Assembly (NCBI GenBank): GCA_050184415.1
Contig: JBFXAJ010000008.1
Coordinates: 67,123-131,122, forward strand
Length of the DNA: 64,000 nt
Source: JADLGL01 sp050184415
Lineage (GTDB): Bacteria; Pseudomonadota; Alphaproteobacteria; Rhizobiales; Kaistiaceae
Direction of reading: 5' to 3'
Positions 36,885 to 46,953 of the stretch are shown piece after piece. The position numbers and the translations under genes are program-made. Each line of letters starts with the position of its first letter. Position 1 is the stretch's first letter. The notes under the pieces were generated by a model. It was not told the origin of the DNA. It saw only the letters and a program-made list of their open reading frames with translations, and searched no databases.

Positions 36885-36982
36885 CAGGGTCGATCCTCCA
36901 AAACTCACGGGTGCAGCAATCCTGATGCCCCGGCGGCGCAGCCGGGGCAAGAGGCAACGACATTTCGTCGAAAGGATGGAGC

Positions 36983-39229
36983 TCAGCGGGCGTCGCCGTT
37001 GATGGTGAAATCGCCCAGCGTGCGGAGCTCGAGGCCGAACATCACCGTCCGGTTCACCTCAGGCGAATCAGGGCTCCGGCTGGCGGAGTATTTGACCTCG
37101 AACGTCGCGCAGTCGCATTGGTAGCGGAGGGCGAGGTAGTTGCTGACGAGCGTCTCGTTCACGATGTCGTAGCCGACCCCGCCCGACAGGGTCCAGCTCG
37201 GCCCGAGCCGGACCGACGCCTCCGCCGCGACCTCGAATGCCTCCTCGGCGGTCCCTTCGAGGTCGAAGCGCGTGCGGTCATAGGCAAGGCCCGCGGAAGC
37301 CGTCACCGCGCCGATGACGACATTGGCGGCCAAAGTGCCGCGCTCGATCGCGTAGGTCTCGGCATCGAAGCGGCCAGTCAGCGACAGGCTGTTGCCGCGA
37401 TTGCCGGTGGCCGAGACGGCGGCGACGAGATCGGACCTCGGGCCGCCGTCAAGCCCGGCCGCGATGCCGACGCCGCGGATATCGGGCGTGGTGAAGGAGT
37501 TCGTCCCGGAGAGGTGATAGGACTGGCCGACCACGGCCTCGATCGTGCCGAAACCGAACTGGCCGCTATAGCGGAGCGCCACGGTGAGCCTCGTTCCGCC
37601 TTCGGCTCGATCCCAGCCGGAGAAGCGGTCCCAGGCGAGGAGATTGGTCGTGTCGAAGACGAGGCTTTGCGCGTCCTCGTTCGGCAGCTCGCCGATCAGC
37701 TGCTCGCCGGGGCGGGTGATGACCTGGATGACCGGCTCGATGATGTGGCGCGACTGGCCCATCGTGATCAGGAACGGCCATGCCCATTCCGCGCCGATGC
37801 CGGCCATCACCCTGGTCGCGATCGCCTCGGAGATCACGCCCGGCGGCGCCGATTCGAGATCGAGGAAATACGCGTCGCCGCGGGCGTAGGCGAACGGCGT
37901 CAGGACCTGGCCGAAAGGAAGGATGAGCTCGCGGCGCCACGACACCTCCTCGCTGAGGCGCGTGTAGCTGCCGGCGAGGCCGTAATAGAATCCGGCCTGG
38001 GCGGGGATCTCGTCGTTCTCGCCGCGCGTCAGATGCGTGACATTGCCTGTGAAGCGGACCTCGCCGCCGAAGACCGGGCGCGGAAGAATGAAATCATGGT
38101 CGATCGTCGGGTAGACGACCGCCTGGCGGTCCGGGTCGTGGCCGTCGCGGACGTCGTTGAAATGGTAGGCGGCGGCGTTGACGAATGAACGGTCGCGAAG
38201 ACCGGTGAGCCGGATCGTGGATGTGACGAAATTGCTGCCCGGGTTGAGCACGTCATAGGTGCGCGCAAAGCCCCGGTCGCTCAGCACCGTGCCGTCCCAG
38301 CCGAGCGACCAGAACCGGTCGAAATTGTAGTCGCCGGTGGTCCTGATGCCGCCGCGGACGACGCCCGGCACCGGGTTGGTCTCGTAAACGCCGGCGGCTT
38401 CGATGGTGTAGATGCCACGCAGCGTGCGATGCCGCCATTCGAGCTCGGTCAGGAACCCGGCCTTCCGGAAGTAGCTCGGCGTGATGGTGAGGTCGTAGTT
38501 CGGGGCGATCGCCCAGAAGAACGGCACCGACACCCCGAAGCCGATGTCGTTCGATATCGTGAAGGTCGGCGCGAGGAAGCCGGTGGCGCGCTCGACGTCG
38601 GGTCCCGGCGTTGCGAAATAGGGCAAATAGGCGATCGGCAGGCCGAAGAATTCGAGACGGGCCTGGTGGAAATAGATCATCTCCTCTTCTTCGTCGTAGA
38701 CGATCCTCGCCGCCTCGACGTTCCACAGCGGCGGGCGGTTCCTGTCATCGAGCCGCGGCTCGCAGGCCGTGTAGGTACTGTTATAGAATTCGTTGATCCG
38801 GCCCTCGTAGCGCCGCGCCGTCTCCGCCGTGAAGAACGTGCGGTCGGCGGTCACGACGTAGAGCTGCTCGATGAAACCTTCGCCGAGGTCGTCAGTGACG
38901 TCGAGCTGCGCGGCTTCGTAGACGTTGCCCTCTCTGTCGACGAGCTGGACGTTGCCGACGGCCACGAGGCGACCGGTCGTCTGGTAGTAGGTCAGCCGGT
39001 CGGCGGTGAGGACATAGCCCTGATACCGCACGAGGACGTTGCCGACCGCGGAGATGACGTCGCCATCATAGTCGTAGACGAGGGTGTTGGTATCGAGGTG
39101 CATCTGCTGCTGCGCCGTCGCCGGGGCGGCAGCGAAGACGAGCAGGACGACCACGGCGGCGAGCCAGAAGACGCGCATCGCAACCGCTCTGCGCCACGGC
39201 CCTCCGGGACGGATGGCGGCAGATGTCAT
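36983..39229 (-). CDS. lptD: LPS-assembly protein LptD
   Basis: 748 residues. A signal sequence ends near PATAQ, then the OstA/LptA-like jellyroll (LVYDYDGDVISAVGNVLVRY QGYVLTADRL) and a large C-terminal beta-barrel. The mid-region AYLPYFATPGPDVERATGFL is typical of LptD. It inserts LPS into the outer leaflet. The ATG at 39229 overlaps the lptG stop (GGATGA) with GAGGAGG just upstream; an internal ATG at 39178 would give a shorter signal peptide. Confidence 0.95.
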   Translation of the reverse strand: MTSAAIRPGGPWRRAVAMRVFWLAAVVVLLVFAAAPATAQQQMHLDTNTLVYDYDGDVISAVGNVLVRYQGYVLTADRLTYYQTTGRLVAVGNVQLVDREGNVYEAAQLDVTDDLGEGFIEQLYVVTADRTFFTAETARRYEGRINEFYNSTYTACEPRLDDRNRPPLWNVEAARIVYDEEEEMIYFHQARLEFFGLPIAYLPYFATPGPDVERATGFLAPTFTISNDIGFGVSVPFFWAIAPNYDLTITPSYFRKAGFLTELEWRHRTLRGIYTIEAAGVYETNPVPGVVRGGIRTTGDYNFDRFWSLGWDGTVLSDRGFARTYDVLNPGSNFVTSTIRLTGLRDRSFVNAAAYHFNDVRDGHDPDRQAVVYPTIDHDFILPRPVFGGEVRFTGNVTHLTRGENDEIPAQAGFYYGLAGSYTRLSEEVSWRRELILPFGQVLTPFAYARGDAYFLDLESAPPGVISEAIATRVMAGIGAEWAWPFLITMGQSRHIIEPVIQVITRPGEQLIGELPNEDAQSLVFDTTNLLAWDRFSGWDRAEGGTRLTVALRYSGQFGFGTIEAVVGQSYHLSGTNSFTTPDIRGVGIAAGLDGGPRSDLVAAVSATGNRGNSLSLTGRFDAETYAIERGTLAANVVIGAVTASAGLAYDRTRFDLEGTAEEAFEVAAEASVRLGPSWTLSGGVGYDIVNETLVSNYLALRYQCDCATFEVKYSASRSPDSPEVNRTVMFGLELRTLGDFTINGDAR

Positions 39230-40308
39230 CCATCCTCCTCACGCAGCAGGAACGAGATGCTCACCAGCGTCGACAGCAACACTGGCGCCCAGGCGGCGAT
39301 CTCCGGCGCCACGATGCCGCCCCGCCCAAGATCCCCCGAAACTACCAAGACAACGTAAAGCACGAAGCCACTGGCGGCACCAGTGACGACCAGCCTGCCG
39401 AGGTTGAGAGTCCGCGAGAAACGAAGGGATACGACGGCCGCGATCAGGACCATGGCGATGAGGAGAAACGGCAATGAAAGCAATGTGTTGAACCGCATCC
39501 TCAAATCGGTCGCCGGAAGCGCCGAGGCGCTTGCGATCTCGATCAGGCCGGGGAGTCGCCAGAATGCAACAGTTGCCGGATCGGCGAGCGATTCCCGGAT
39601 CTGCGCCAGCGACAGATTGGTGTGGATGCGGAACTCGTCGACCCGTCCCGCCGGCACCCCGCGCTCGGTGATGAGTGGCTCCTCGAACACCCATTCATTG
39701 CCGACAAGGAGCGCTTCGCGCGCGTCGAGGCTGAGGCGGAGCTGGCCGTCCGCGGCGAACAGGAAGGCGACGACGTTGTTGAGCCGGGCGCCGTCATCGC
39801 CGGTGCGCTCGGCGCCGATGATGGAGGCGCCGTCATTGCCGTTCTGCCGGATCCACACCGGGCCGCCATCGTCGAGCGTGCCGCTGGTGGCGACGCCGGC
39901 GAAATTGACGGAGAGGTCGCGAAGGGCGACGGCGCCGGGATTGTAGACGAGGACCGTCAGGATCCCGATCAGGAAGGTGACGAGCATCGCCGGTGTCAGG
40001 ATTTGCCAGGCCGAGACGCCCGCGGCGCGCGTGACCGTGAGCTCGAGCCGGCGGTTGAGCTGGACGAAGGTGATCATCGCGCCGAACAGGACCGCAAAGG
40101 GGAGCACGGTCTCGGCCAGCGAAGGGCCGCGGAGGGCCGAGGTCAGCAGGGCGATCGGGAGCGTCAGGCCGGCCGCCCCGATCCACCGCGATTGCTGGGT
40201 GAAGTCGACGACGGTCACGAGGGCGATGAAGACGATGAAGATGACGAGGATCGCCTTCGCGAGCTGGAAGGCGATGTGACGCGCGAGGGTCCGCCCGATC
40301 AGCATCAC
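39226..40308 (-). CDS. lptG: LPS export permease LptG
   Basis: 360 residues. Six membrane helices, three on each side of a periplasmic beta-jellyroll. Start IGRTLARHIAFQLAKAILVI and the segment LRGPSLAETVLPFAVLFGAM identify LptG. With LptF and the ATPase LptB it extracts LPS from the inner membrane. Start overlaps the lptF stop and its stop overlaps lptD, so the three are coupled. Confidence 0.94.
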   Translation of the reverse strand: MMLIGRTLARHIAFQLAKAILVIFIVFIALVTVVDFTQQSRWIGAAGLTLPIALLTSALRGPSLAETVLPFAVLFGAMITFVQLNRRLELTVTRAAGVSAWQILTPAMLVTFLIGILTVLVYNPGAVALRDLSVNFAGVATSGTLDDGGPVWIRQNGNDGASIIGAERTGDDGARLNNVVAFLFAADGQLRLSLDAREALLVGNEWVFEEPLITERGVPAGRVDEFRIHTNLSLAQIRESLADPATVAFWRLPGLIEIASASALPATDLRMRFNTLLSLPFLLIAMVLIAAVVSLRFSRTLNLGRLVVTGAASGFVLYVVLVVSGDLGRGGIVAPEIAAWAPVLLSTLVSISFLLREEDG

Positions 40309-41456
40309 GTCGCCCTGACGGCGCGGCTCGCCCGCCCGGCCTTACGGCCGCGCCGGAGGGAAGGCGGACGGAGCCGCCGTCCGGTCGCGAGGACGAAGAT
40401 CGGAACCGCGATGCCGAGGATCGGCACCGCATAGACAAGGGGGAGGAGGAACGCATTGTTCTCGAGCGCGCCGCCGAAATAGAGGTTGCAGCCGAGGAGG
40501 AGGGCAGAGAACACGGCGGTCCCGGTCGTCAGCGCCACCCGTCCCTGGCGGGCGGAGCGGGGGCTGCCCAGGAAGGCCGCCGGCACCAGCGCCAGCACCA
40601 GGACATAGAACGGCACCGTCACCCGGTTGTGGAACTCGGCGGGGTAGCGGAACGGATTGGCCTGCTGGATGGGGTCGCTCGGGTCGGGGTTGAGGATATA
40701 GGCCATGCTCCGTTCGTTCGGCCGCAGGCCGCCGTCGCCGGTGCGGCTTTCGAGGGCGGCGAGGTCGAAGGCGTAGGACGCGAACTCGATCACCGACACG
40801 GTGTCGGTATCCGCGGTCCGCCGCTGCACGAGGCCGTCGCGCATCAGGAGGAAGCGGCCCTCGGGGCTGTCGACGATGGCGCCGCCGCGCGCCATGTAGG
40901 CGATCGGCTGGCGGGGCTGCCGGCGGTCGAAGACGAAGATGTCCTCGAGGGTCCCGTCGGGATGGACCGCGCGGACCTGGATGACGACGTCGTCGGCGAT
41001 GGTGCGGAACTGGCCCGGCCGGATCAGGGACGAGATGACGTTCGCATTGACCTCCGCGATGAGGTCGTTGGTCTGCCGCGCCGCGAGCGGATTGAAGTAG
41101 AGCGAGGAAGCGGCGGACACGATCGTCACCGGCACGGCGAGCGCGAGGATCGGAAGGATCAGGAGGCGCGGAGTCCCGCCGGCGGCGTTGAGGCTGACCA
41201 GCTCCGAATCGGTATTGAGGGCGTTCAACGTCTGGATGACGACGAGCAGCATGGTCACCGGCGCGATGATCATGATGAGGCTCGGGAGGATGAGGACCGT
41301 CGCCTCAAGGAACACGCCGAGCGCCTGGCCGCGGTCCGTCACGAGGTTGAGCTGGCGCAGCGCCTGAGTCGCCCAGATCGTGATCGCGAGCCCCGGGAAG
41401 GCGATGACGAACGCGCCGAGCAGCTTGCGGAGGATGTAGCGCTGGACCAGATTCAT
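40305..41456 (-). CDS. lptF: LPS export permease LptF
   Basis: 383 residues. Start MNLVQRYILRKLLGAFVIAF, then SLIMIIAPVTMLLVVIQTLN and LVSLNAAGGTPRLLILPIL, typical of LptF. Partner of LptG in LPS export. ATG 41456 is the family start; the much longer upstream frame is antisense to pepA. It diverges from pepA with a 165-base gap, which should hold the operon promoter. Confidence 0.94.
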   Translation of the reverse strand: MNLVQRYILRKLLGAFVIAFPGLAITIWATQALRQLNLVTDRGQALGVFLEATVLILPSLIMIIAPVTMLLVVIQTLNALNTDSELVSLNAAGGTPRLLILPILALAVPVTIVSAASSLYFNPLAARQTNDLIAEVNANVISSLIRPGQFRTIADDVVIQVRAVHPDGTLEDIFVFDRRQPRQPIAYMARGGAIVDSPEGRFLLMRDGLVQRRTADTDTVSVIEFASYAFDLAALESRTGDGGLRPNERSMAYILNPDPSDPIQQANPFRYPAEFHNRVTVPFYVLVLALVPAAFLGSPRSARQGRVALTTGTAVFSALLLGCNLYFGGALENNAFLLPLVYAVPILGIAVPIFVLATGRRLRPPSLRRGRKAGRASRAVRAT

Positions 41457-41621
41457 GGTGTCGCCGGTGACGGGCGCGGCGATGTTAGGGGCTTCGCCGT
41501 GGGCGCAACAGCCCGCGGCCGGCCCTCGCGCCGCGGTGTCCCTCGGAAACCTTTCCTTCCCCGCCGCCGCGATTTTCGCTAGGCCGGCTCCGGCCCAGGC
41601 CGTTCGCAACAAGAGGATGCC

Positions 41622-43121
<1,500 letters not shown>

Positions 43122-43125
43122 AATC

Positions 43126-43566
43126 CTGACCGAGGTTCTGTTCTATCACCTCCAGAACCAGTCGTTAGAGGCTGTTCTGCCGGGGCTTTTGGAAAAGACC
43201 ATCGAGCGCGGATGGAAGGCGGTCGTCCAGGCCGGCTCGGCCGATCGCGTCGCCGCCCTCGACGCCCATCTGTGGACCTACCGGGACGAATCGTTCCTGC
43301 CGCACGGCACCGAGGGGACGGACCAGCCGATCCTCCTCACCGTTGAGGAGGCCAACGGGAATGGCGCCGACGTGCGGTTCTTCGTCGATGGGGCACCGGC
43401 CCGCAACGTCGAAGGCTATGTCCGCGCGGTCGTATTGTTCGACGGGAACGACGCCGGCGCTCTGGCGGAAGCGAGGGCCGCCTGGGCGGTCTTGAAGGCG
43501 GCCGGCCACGAGACCACCTATTGGCAGCAGAGCGCCGCTGGAAGGTGGGAGAAGAAGGCCGGCTAA
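43126..43566 (+). CDS. holC: DNA polymerase III chi subunit (non-ATG start)
   Basis: 146 residues if read from CTG 43126. The frame gives TEVLFYHLQNQSLEAVLPGL, the normal HolC start, and continues with QAGSADRVAALDAHLWTY and ESFLPHGTEG. Chi links the clamp loader to SSB. No ATG, GTG or TTG precedes the conserved FYHL segment; the first conventional start is TTG 43189, which would remove it. GAGGG at 43113-43117 is 8 bases before the CTG (5 before an in-frame ATC). It starts 4 bases after the pepA stop; the pepA-holC pair is conserved. Confidence 0.85.
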   Translation: MTEVLFYHLQNQSLEAVLPGLLEKTIERGWKAVVQAGSADRVAALDAHLWTYRDESFLPHGTEGTDQPILLTVEEANGNGADVRFFVDGAPARNVEGYVRAVVLFDGNDAGALAEARAAWAVLKAAGHETTYWQQSAAGRWEKKAG

Positions 43567-43730
43567 CTCATTGTTCCGGCTCACATCGACGTGCCGTGAA
43601 CCACAATGACACAGTCTCCCCGGAACACGTCGGGTGTGGCTTCCTTGCCATAGACCCGGACGCGGGGCCTCTGTTAGATTTCGACTTGTCTGCGGGATCG
43701 CGCCGTTTTTGCGGCCCGCCGGAGGTGTGA

Positions 43731-44492
43731 ATGCGGAAGCTTCTCCTGGCCAGTGCTGCGATGGTCGCCTTGGGCGGTCCGGCGTTGGCTGCGGACGCGG
43801 TTCCGCCGCCTCCTGTGCCTGCGCCTCCCGTCGTGGCCGCTCCCGCGCCCACCTTCGACTGGACTGGTCCCTATGTCGGCTTCTATGCCGGCTACGGCTT
43901 CGGCTATTCAGCAGCCACAGGCACGACGCCGGGCGCCTTCGACGAAGGCGTCGCCGGGCTGACCTTGCCGGTCGACCCGCGCGGCGTCCTCGGGGGCGTT
44001 ACGGTCGGCTACAACCAGCAGGCGGGCGCCTTCGTCTTTGGCGTGGAAGGCACGGGCGGGTATCTCAACCTGAACGGCACGAACGCCCTCACCGGCGGCG
44101 GCGACGTCAACGCCACGCTCGACGATGACACCGGGACGGTGAACTACGGCTGGTACGGCACGGTGGCCGCGCGTCTCGGCGTTGCGATGGACCGCACGCT
44201 GCTCTTCGCCACGGCCGGCGGCATCGTCACCCAGTTCAGCAGCGTCTACGGCGACCTTGATGGCGCGCTCGATGCGGCGGACGCGACCGTCCTCGGCGGG
44301 CCCCAGTTCGGCTACGTCCTCGGCGGCGGCGCGGAATTCGCCTTCGACACCAACTGGACGGCGAAGCTCGAGTACAACTACTTCAACCTCGGCACCGACA
44401 CGACGGGCAACAACACCCCCGGCGACGCCTTCTCGCAGCGCAACAGCGCGCACCTCGTCCGCTTCGGCCTGAACTACCTGTTCAACTATTAG
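43731..44492 (+). CDS. Outer-membrane beta-barrel protein, Omp25/31-like
   Basis: 253 residues. A signal peptide (MRKLLLASAAMVALGGPALA-AD) is followed by a Pro/Ala/Val linker, then FDWTGPYVGFYAGYGFGYS, the hallmark start of Omp25/Omp31 barrels in Hyphomicrobiales, and strands ending in SAHLVRFGLNYLFNY. It should be an eight-stranded outer-membrane barrel contributing to envelope stability. The 164-base upstream gap probably holds its own promoter. Confidence 0.88.
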   Translation: MRKLLLASAAMVALGGPALAADAVPPPPVPAPPVVAAPAPTFDWTGPYVGFYAGYGFGYSAATGTTPGAFDEGVAGLTLPVDPRGVLGGVTVGYNQQAGAFVFGVEGTGGYLNLNGTNALTGGGDVNATLDDDTGTVNYGWYGTVAARLGVAMDRTLLFATAGGIVTQFSSVYGDLDGALDAADATVLGGPQFGYVLGGGAEFAFDTNWTAKLEYNYFNLGTDTTGNNTPGDAFSQRNSAHLVRFGLNYLFNY

Positions 44493-44576
44493 TCTCGACG
44501 TCTGCGGCGAGTGCCCGCCGGGCGGCCTCCGTCCGGCGATCTGAGCCAGCGGTACGGGAAACCCCAACCCCCAACT

Positions 44577-44708
44577 CTTCCCCGGGCTTGACCCGGGGCC
44601 CATTGGCCGTTCCGCAAGCACGGCCTTCGGTATGGCGCCGGGGCGCCGCGAACATCGGCGGGTCGCATTTGCCGTGGGGCCATCGGGTCCCGGGTCAAGC
44701 CCGGAAAG
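44577..44708. repeat. MITE-like element with imperfect terminal inverted repeats, family E
   Basis: Left end CCCCGGGCTTGACCCGGGGC (from 44580) and right end ending GGGTCCCGGGTCAAGCCCGG (to about 44704) are inverted copies over about 30 bases, with looser similarity further in. It occupies most of the 280-base gap between the Omp gene and the convergent ABC-F gene. No open frame inside. Confidence 0.65.
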
Positions 44709-44772
44709 CGGGACGGCGAGGTCTTTCCCGGCCGCCGGGCTGGAGACCGCGCGCCGATCCCGAGCCCAAGGC

Positions 44773-46653
44773 CTACCCCGCCATCGCCTCCTCAAGCTCG
44801 GCGCTGAGCGCCAGCCATTCCTCCTCGGCTGCGGTCAGCTTCCGTTGCGCTTCGGCGCGGTCGCGGGTCCTGGTCACCACCGCGTTGCCGCCCGTGCCGC
44901 CGTAGAGCGCGGGATTGGCGAGCTCGGCTTCGAGGCGGGCGACCTCCTTCTGGAGCTGCGCCATCGTCTGCTCGACCTTCTTCACCTTCTGGCGCAGTGG
45001 GGCGATCTCGGCGCGCTTCTGCGCGGCGTCGCGCCGGCGCTCCTGTGCGTTCCCTTTCTCGGCCGCATGCTCGCCGCCTTTCGGCTCCCGGCGCTGCTCG
45101 AGCACCAGGCGGCGGTACTCCTCCATGTCGCCATCGAAACGCCGGACGGTGCCGTTGGCGACGAGGAGCAGGCGGTCGACGGTGGCGTCGAGGAGGTGGC
45201 GGTCGTGGCTGATGATGATGACCGCGCCCTCGAAATCGTTGAGGGCGTGGACGAGTGCCTCGCGGCTGTCGATGTCGAGATGGTTCGTCGGCTCGTCGAG
45301 GATCAACAGGTTCACGCCCCGAAAGGCCGCGATCCCGAGGAGGAGCCGCGCCTTCTCGCCGCCCGACAGTTCGCCCGTCGGCGTGTTCATCTTCGAGGCC
45401 GGGAAGCCGAGCGCCCCGGTGCGTGCCCGCACCGCCGATTCCGTCATGTCCGGGAGGAGGGCGCGGACGTGGTCGAAGGCCGACTTCGCGGGGTTCAGCT
45501 CGTCGAGCTGATGCTGCGCGAAATAGCCGACGGAGAGTTTTGCGAGCCGGAGCGACCCTGCCTGCGCATCGAGGCGCCCCGAGATCAGCTTGGCGAGGGT
45601 CGACTTGCCGTTGCCGTTCTGGCCGAGGAGACCGATGCGGTCGTCGGTGTCGATGGTGAGGTTGAGGTCGCGGAGCACCGGCTTGCCCGGCTGGTAGCCG
45701 GCGGCGACACCGTCCATCGCCACGATCGGCGGCGCTGCGGGTTTTGCGGGATTGGGGATCGAGAACGGGTAGACCCGCTCCTCGATCAGCTCGGCGATCG
45801 GCTCCATCTTCTCGAGCGCCTTGAGGCGCGACTGGGCCTGCTTGGCCTTGCTCGCCTTCGCCTTGAAGCGCTGCACGAAGGCTTCCATGTGCTTGCGCTG
45901 CTCGAGCTGTTTGCCCCGCGCCTTGGCCTGCAGCGCCTGCTGCTCGCGGCGCTGGCGGTCGAACGAGGTGTAGCCGCCGCGATAGAGCGTCAGCTTGCCG
46001 TCGTTGAGATGGATGATCGTGTCGACCGCGGTGTCGAGGAGATCGCGGTCATGCGAGATGATCAGGATCGAGTGCGGATATTTCGCGAGGAAGTTCTGCA
46101 GCCACAGCGTCCCTTCGAGGTCGAGATAGTTCGTCGGCTCGTCGAGGAGGAGGAGATCGGGCTGCGCGAACAGCGCCGCGGCAAGCGCCACCCGCATCCG
46201 CCACCCACCCGACAGCGCCGACGCCGGCCCGTTCATCGTCGTGACGTCGAAGCCAAGACCCGACAGGATCGCGCCGGCGCGCGCCTCCGCCGAATGGGCG
46301 TCGATATCGGCGAGCCGCATGTGGATCTCGGCGATCCGGTGCGGGTCCGTCTCGGTCTCCGCGGCGGCGAGCAGCGTCGTCCGCTCGACGTCGCCCGCAA
46401 GCACGATGTCGATCAGCCGCTCCGGTCCCGCGGGCGCCTCCTGCGCGACCTCGCCGATGCGCCAGTTCTTCGGCACGTTGATGGTGCCGTCCTCGGGATG
46501 GAGCTGCCCGGTCACGATATGGAACAGCGTCGACTTCCCCGCACCATTGCGGCCGACGAGCCCGGCCCGCGCGCCGGACGGCATCGTGACGCTGGCCTTG
46601 TCGAGGAGGACCCGGCCGCCGATGCGGTAGGTGAGGTCGGAGATCTGGAGCAT
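44773..46653 (-). CDS. ABC-F family ATPase (Uup/YheS-like)
   Basis: 626 residues with two ABC domains in one chain and no membrane part: Walker A VGRNGAGKSTLFHI and LGQNGNGKSTLAKL, signatures SALSGGWRMRVALA and GELSGGEKARLLLG, Walker B LLLLDEPTNYLD and LLILDEPTNHLD. The linker between them is Lys/Gln-rich, and the C-terminus is a coiled coil (LRQKVKKVEQTMAQLQKEVA). ABC-F proteins act on the ribosome, some as translation factors or antibiotic-protection proteins; the coiled coil fits the YheS/Uup group. ATG 46653 is chosen by the family start MLQISDLTYRIGG. Confidence 0.92.
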   Translation of the reverse strand: MLQISDLTYRIGGRVLLDKASVTMPSGARAGLVGRNGAGKSTLFHIVTGQLHPEDGTINVPKNWRIGEVAQEAPAGPERLIDIVLAGDVERTTLLAAAETETDPHRIAEIHMRLADIDAHSAEARAGAILSGLGFDVTTMNGPASALSGGWRMRVALAAALFAQPDLLLLDEPTNYLDLEGTLWLQNFLAKYPHSILIISHDRDLLDTAVDTIIHLNDGKLTLYRGGYTSFDRQRREQQALQAKARGKQLEQRKHMEAFVQRFKAKASKAKQAQSRLKALEKMEPIAELIEERVYPFSIPNPAKPAAPPIVAMDGVAAGYQPGKPVLRDLNLTIDTDDRIGLLGQNGNGKSTLAKLISGRLDAQAGSLRLAKLSVGYFAQHQLDELNPAKSAFDHVRALLPDMTESAVRARTGALGFPASKMNTPTGELSGGEKARLLLGIAAFRGVNLLILDEPTNHLDIDSREALVHALNDFEGAVIIISHDRHLLDATVDRLLLVANGTVRRFDGDMEEYRRLVLEQRREPKGGEHAAEKGNAQERRRDAAQKRAEIAPLRQKVKKVEQTMAQLQKEVARLEAELANPALYGGTGGNAVVTRTRDRAEAQRKLTAAEEEWLALSAELEEAMAG

Positions 46654-46759
46654 GGCGCTGATGTGCCGAAGGCGGCGGGGAAGGGCAAGGGTAGTTGACC
46701 GCGCACGGCGATCGGGAGTATCCGCGTCCCCATCGCAACGCCAGCCGCGGAGGGGATTC

Positions 46760-46804
46760 ATGTCTAGCGCCATTGTCACCGTCGGGCTGGTCGCAGCGGA
46801 ATAG
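46760..46804 (+). CDS. Possible 14-residue leader ORF upstream of rsgA
   Basis: ATG to TAG encodes MSSAIVTVGLVAAE. A strong GGAGGGG ribosome-binding site ends 4 bases before the ATG. It is followed at once by a stem CGCCGCT...AGCGGCG (46805-46844) with a 26-base loop. It lies in the 300-base gap between the divergent ABC-F and rsgA genes. It could be a regulatory leader peptide or a chance match. Confidence 0.3.
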   Translation: MSSAIVTVGLVAAE

Positions 46805-46953
46805 CGCCGCTTACAGCGCATTCGGAGGCTGCCGCAGAGCGGCGTTCTTCCTCTCGATCAGCTGAGCCTGCCGGTCCTCCGGTCCCGTTCGGGACCCGGA
46901 TCGTGATGTCATGCTCACCGGCTCCGGAAGGAGCCACCGATCGAGATCCCCAA

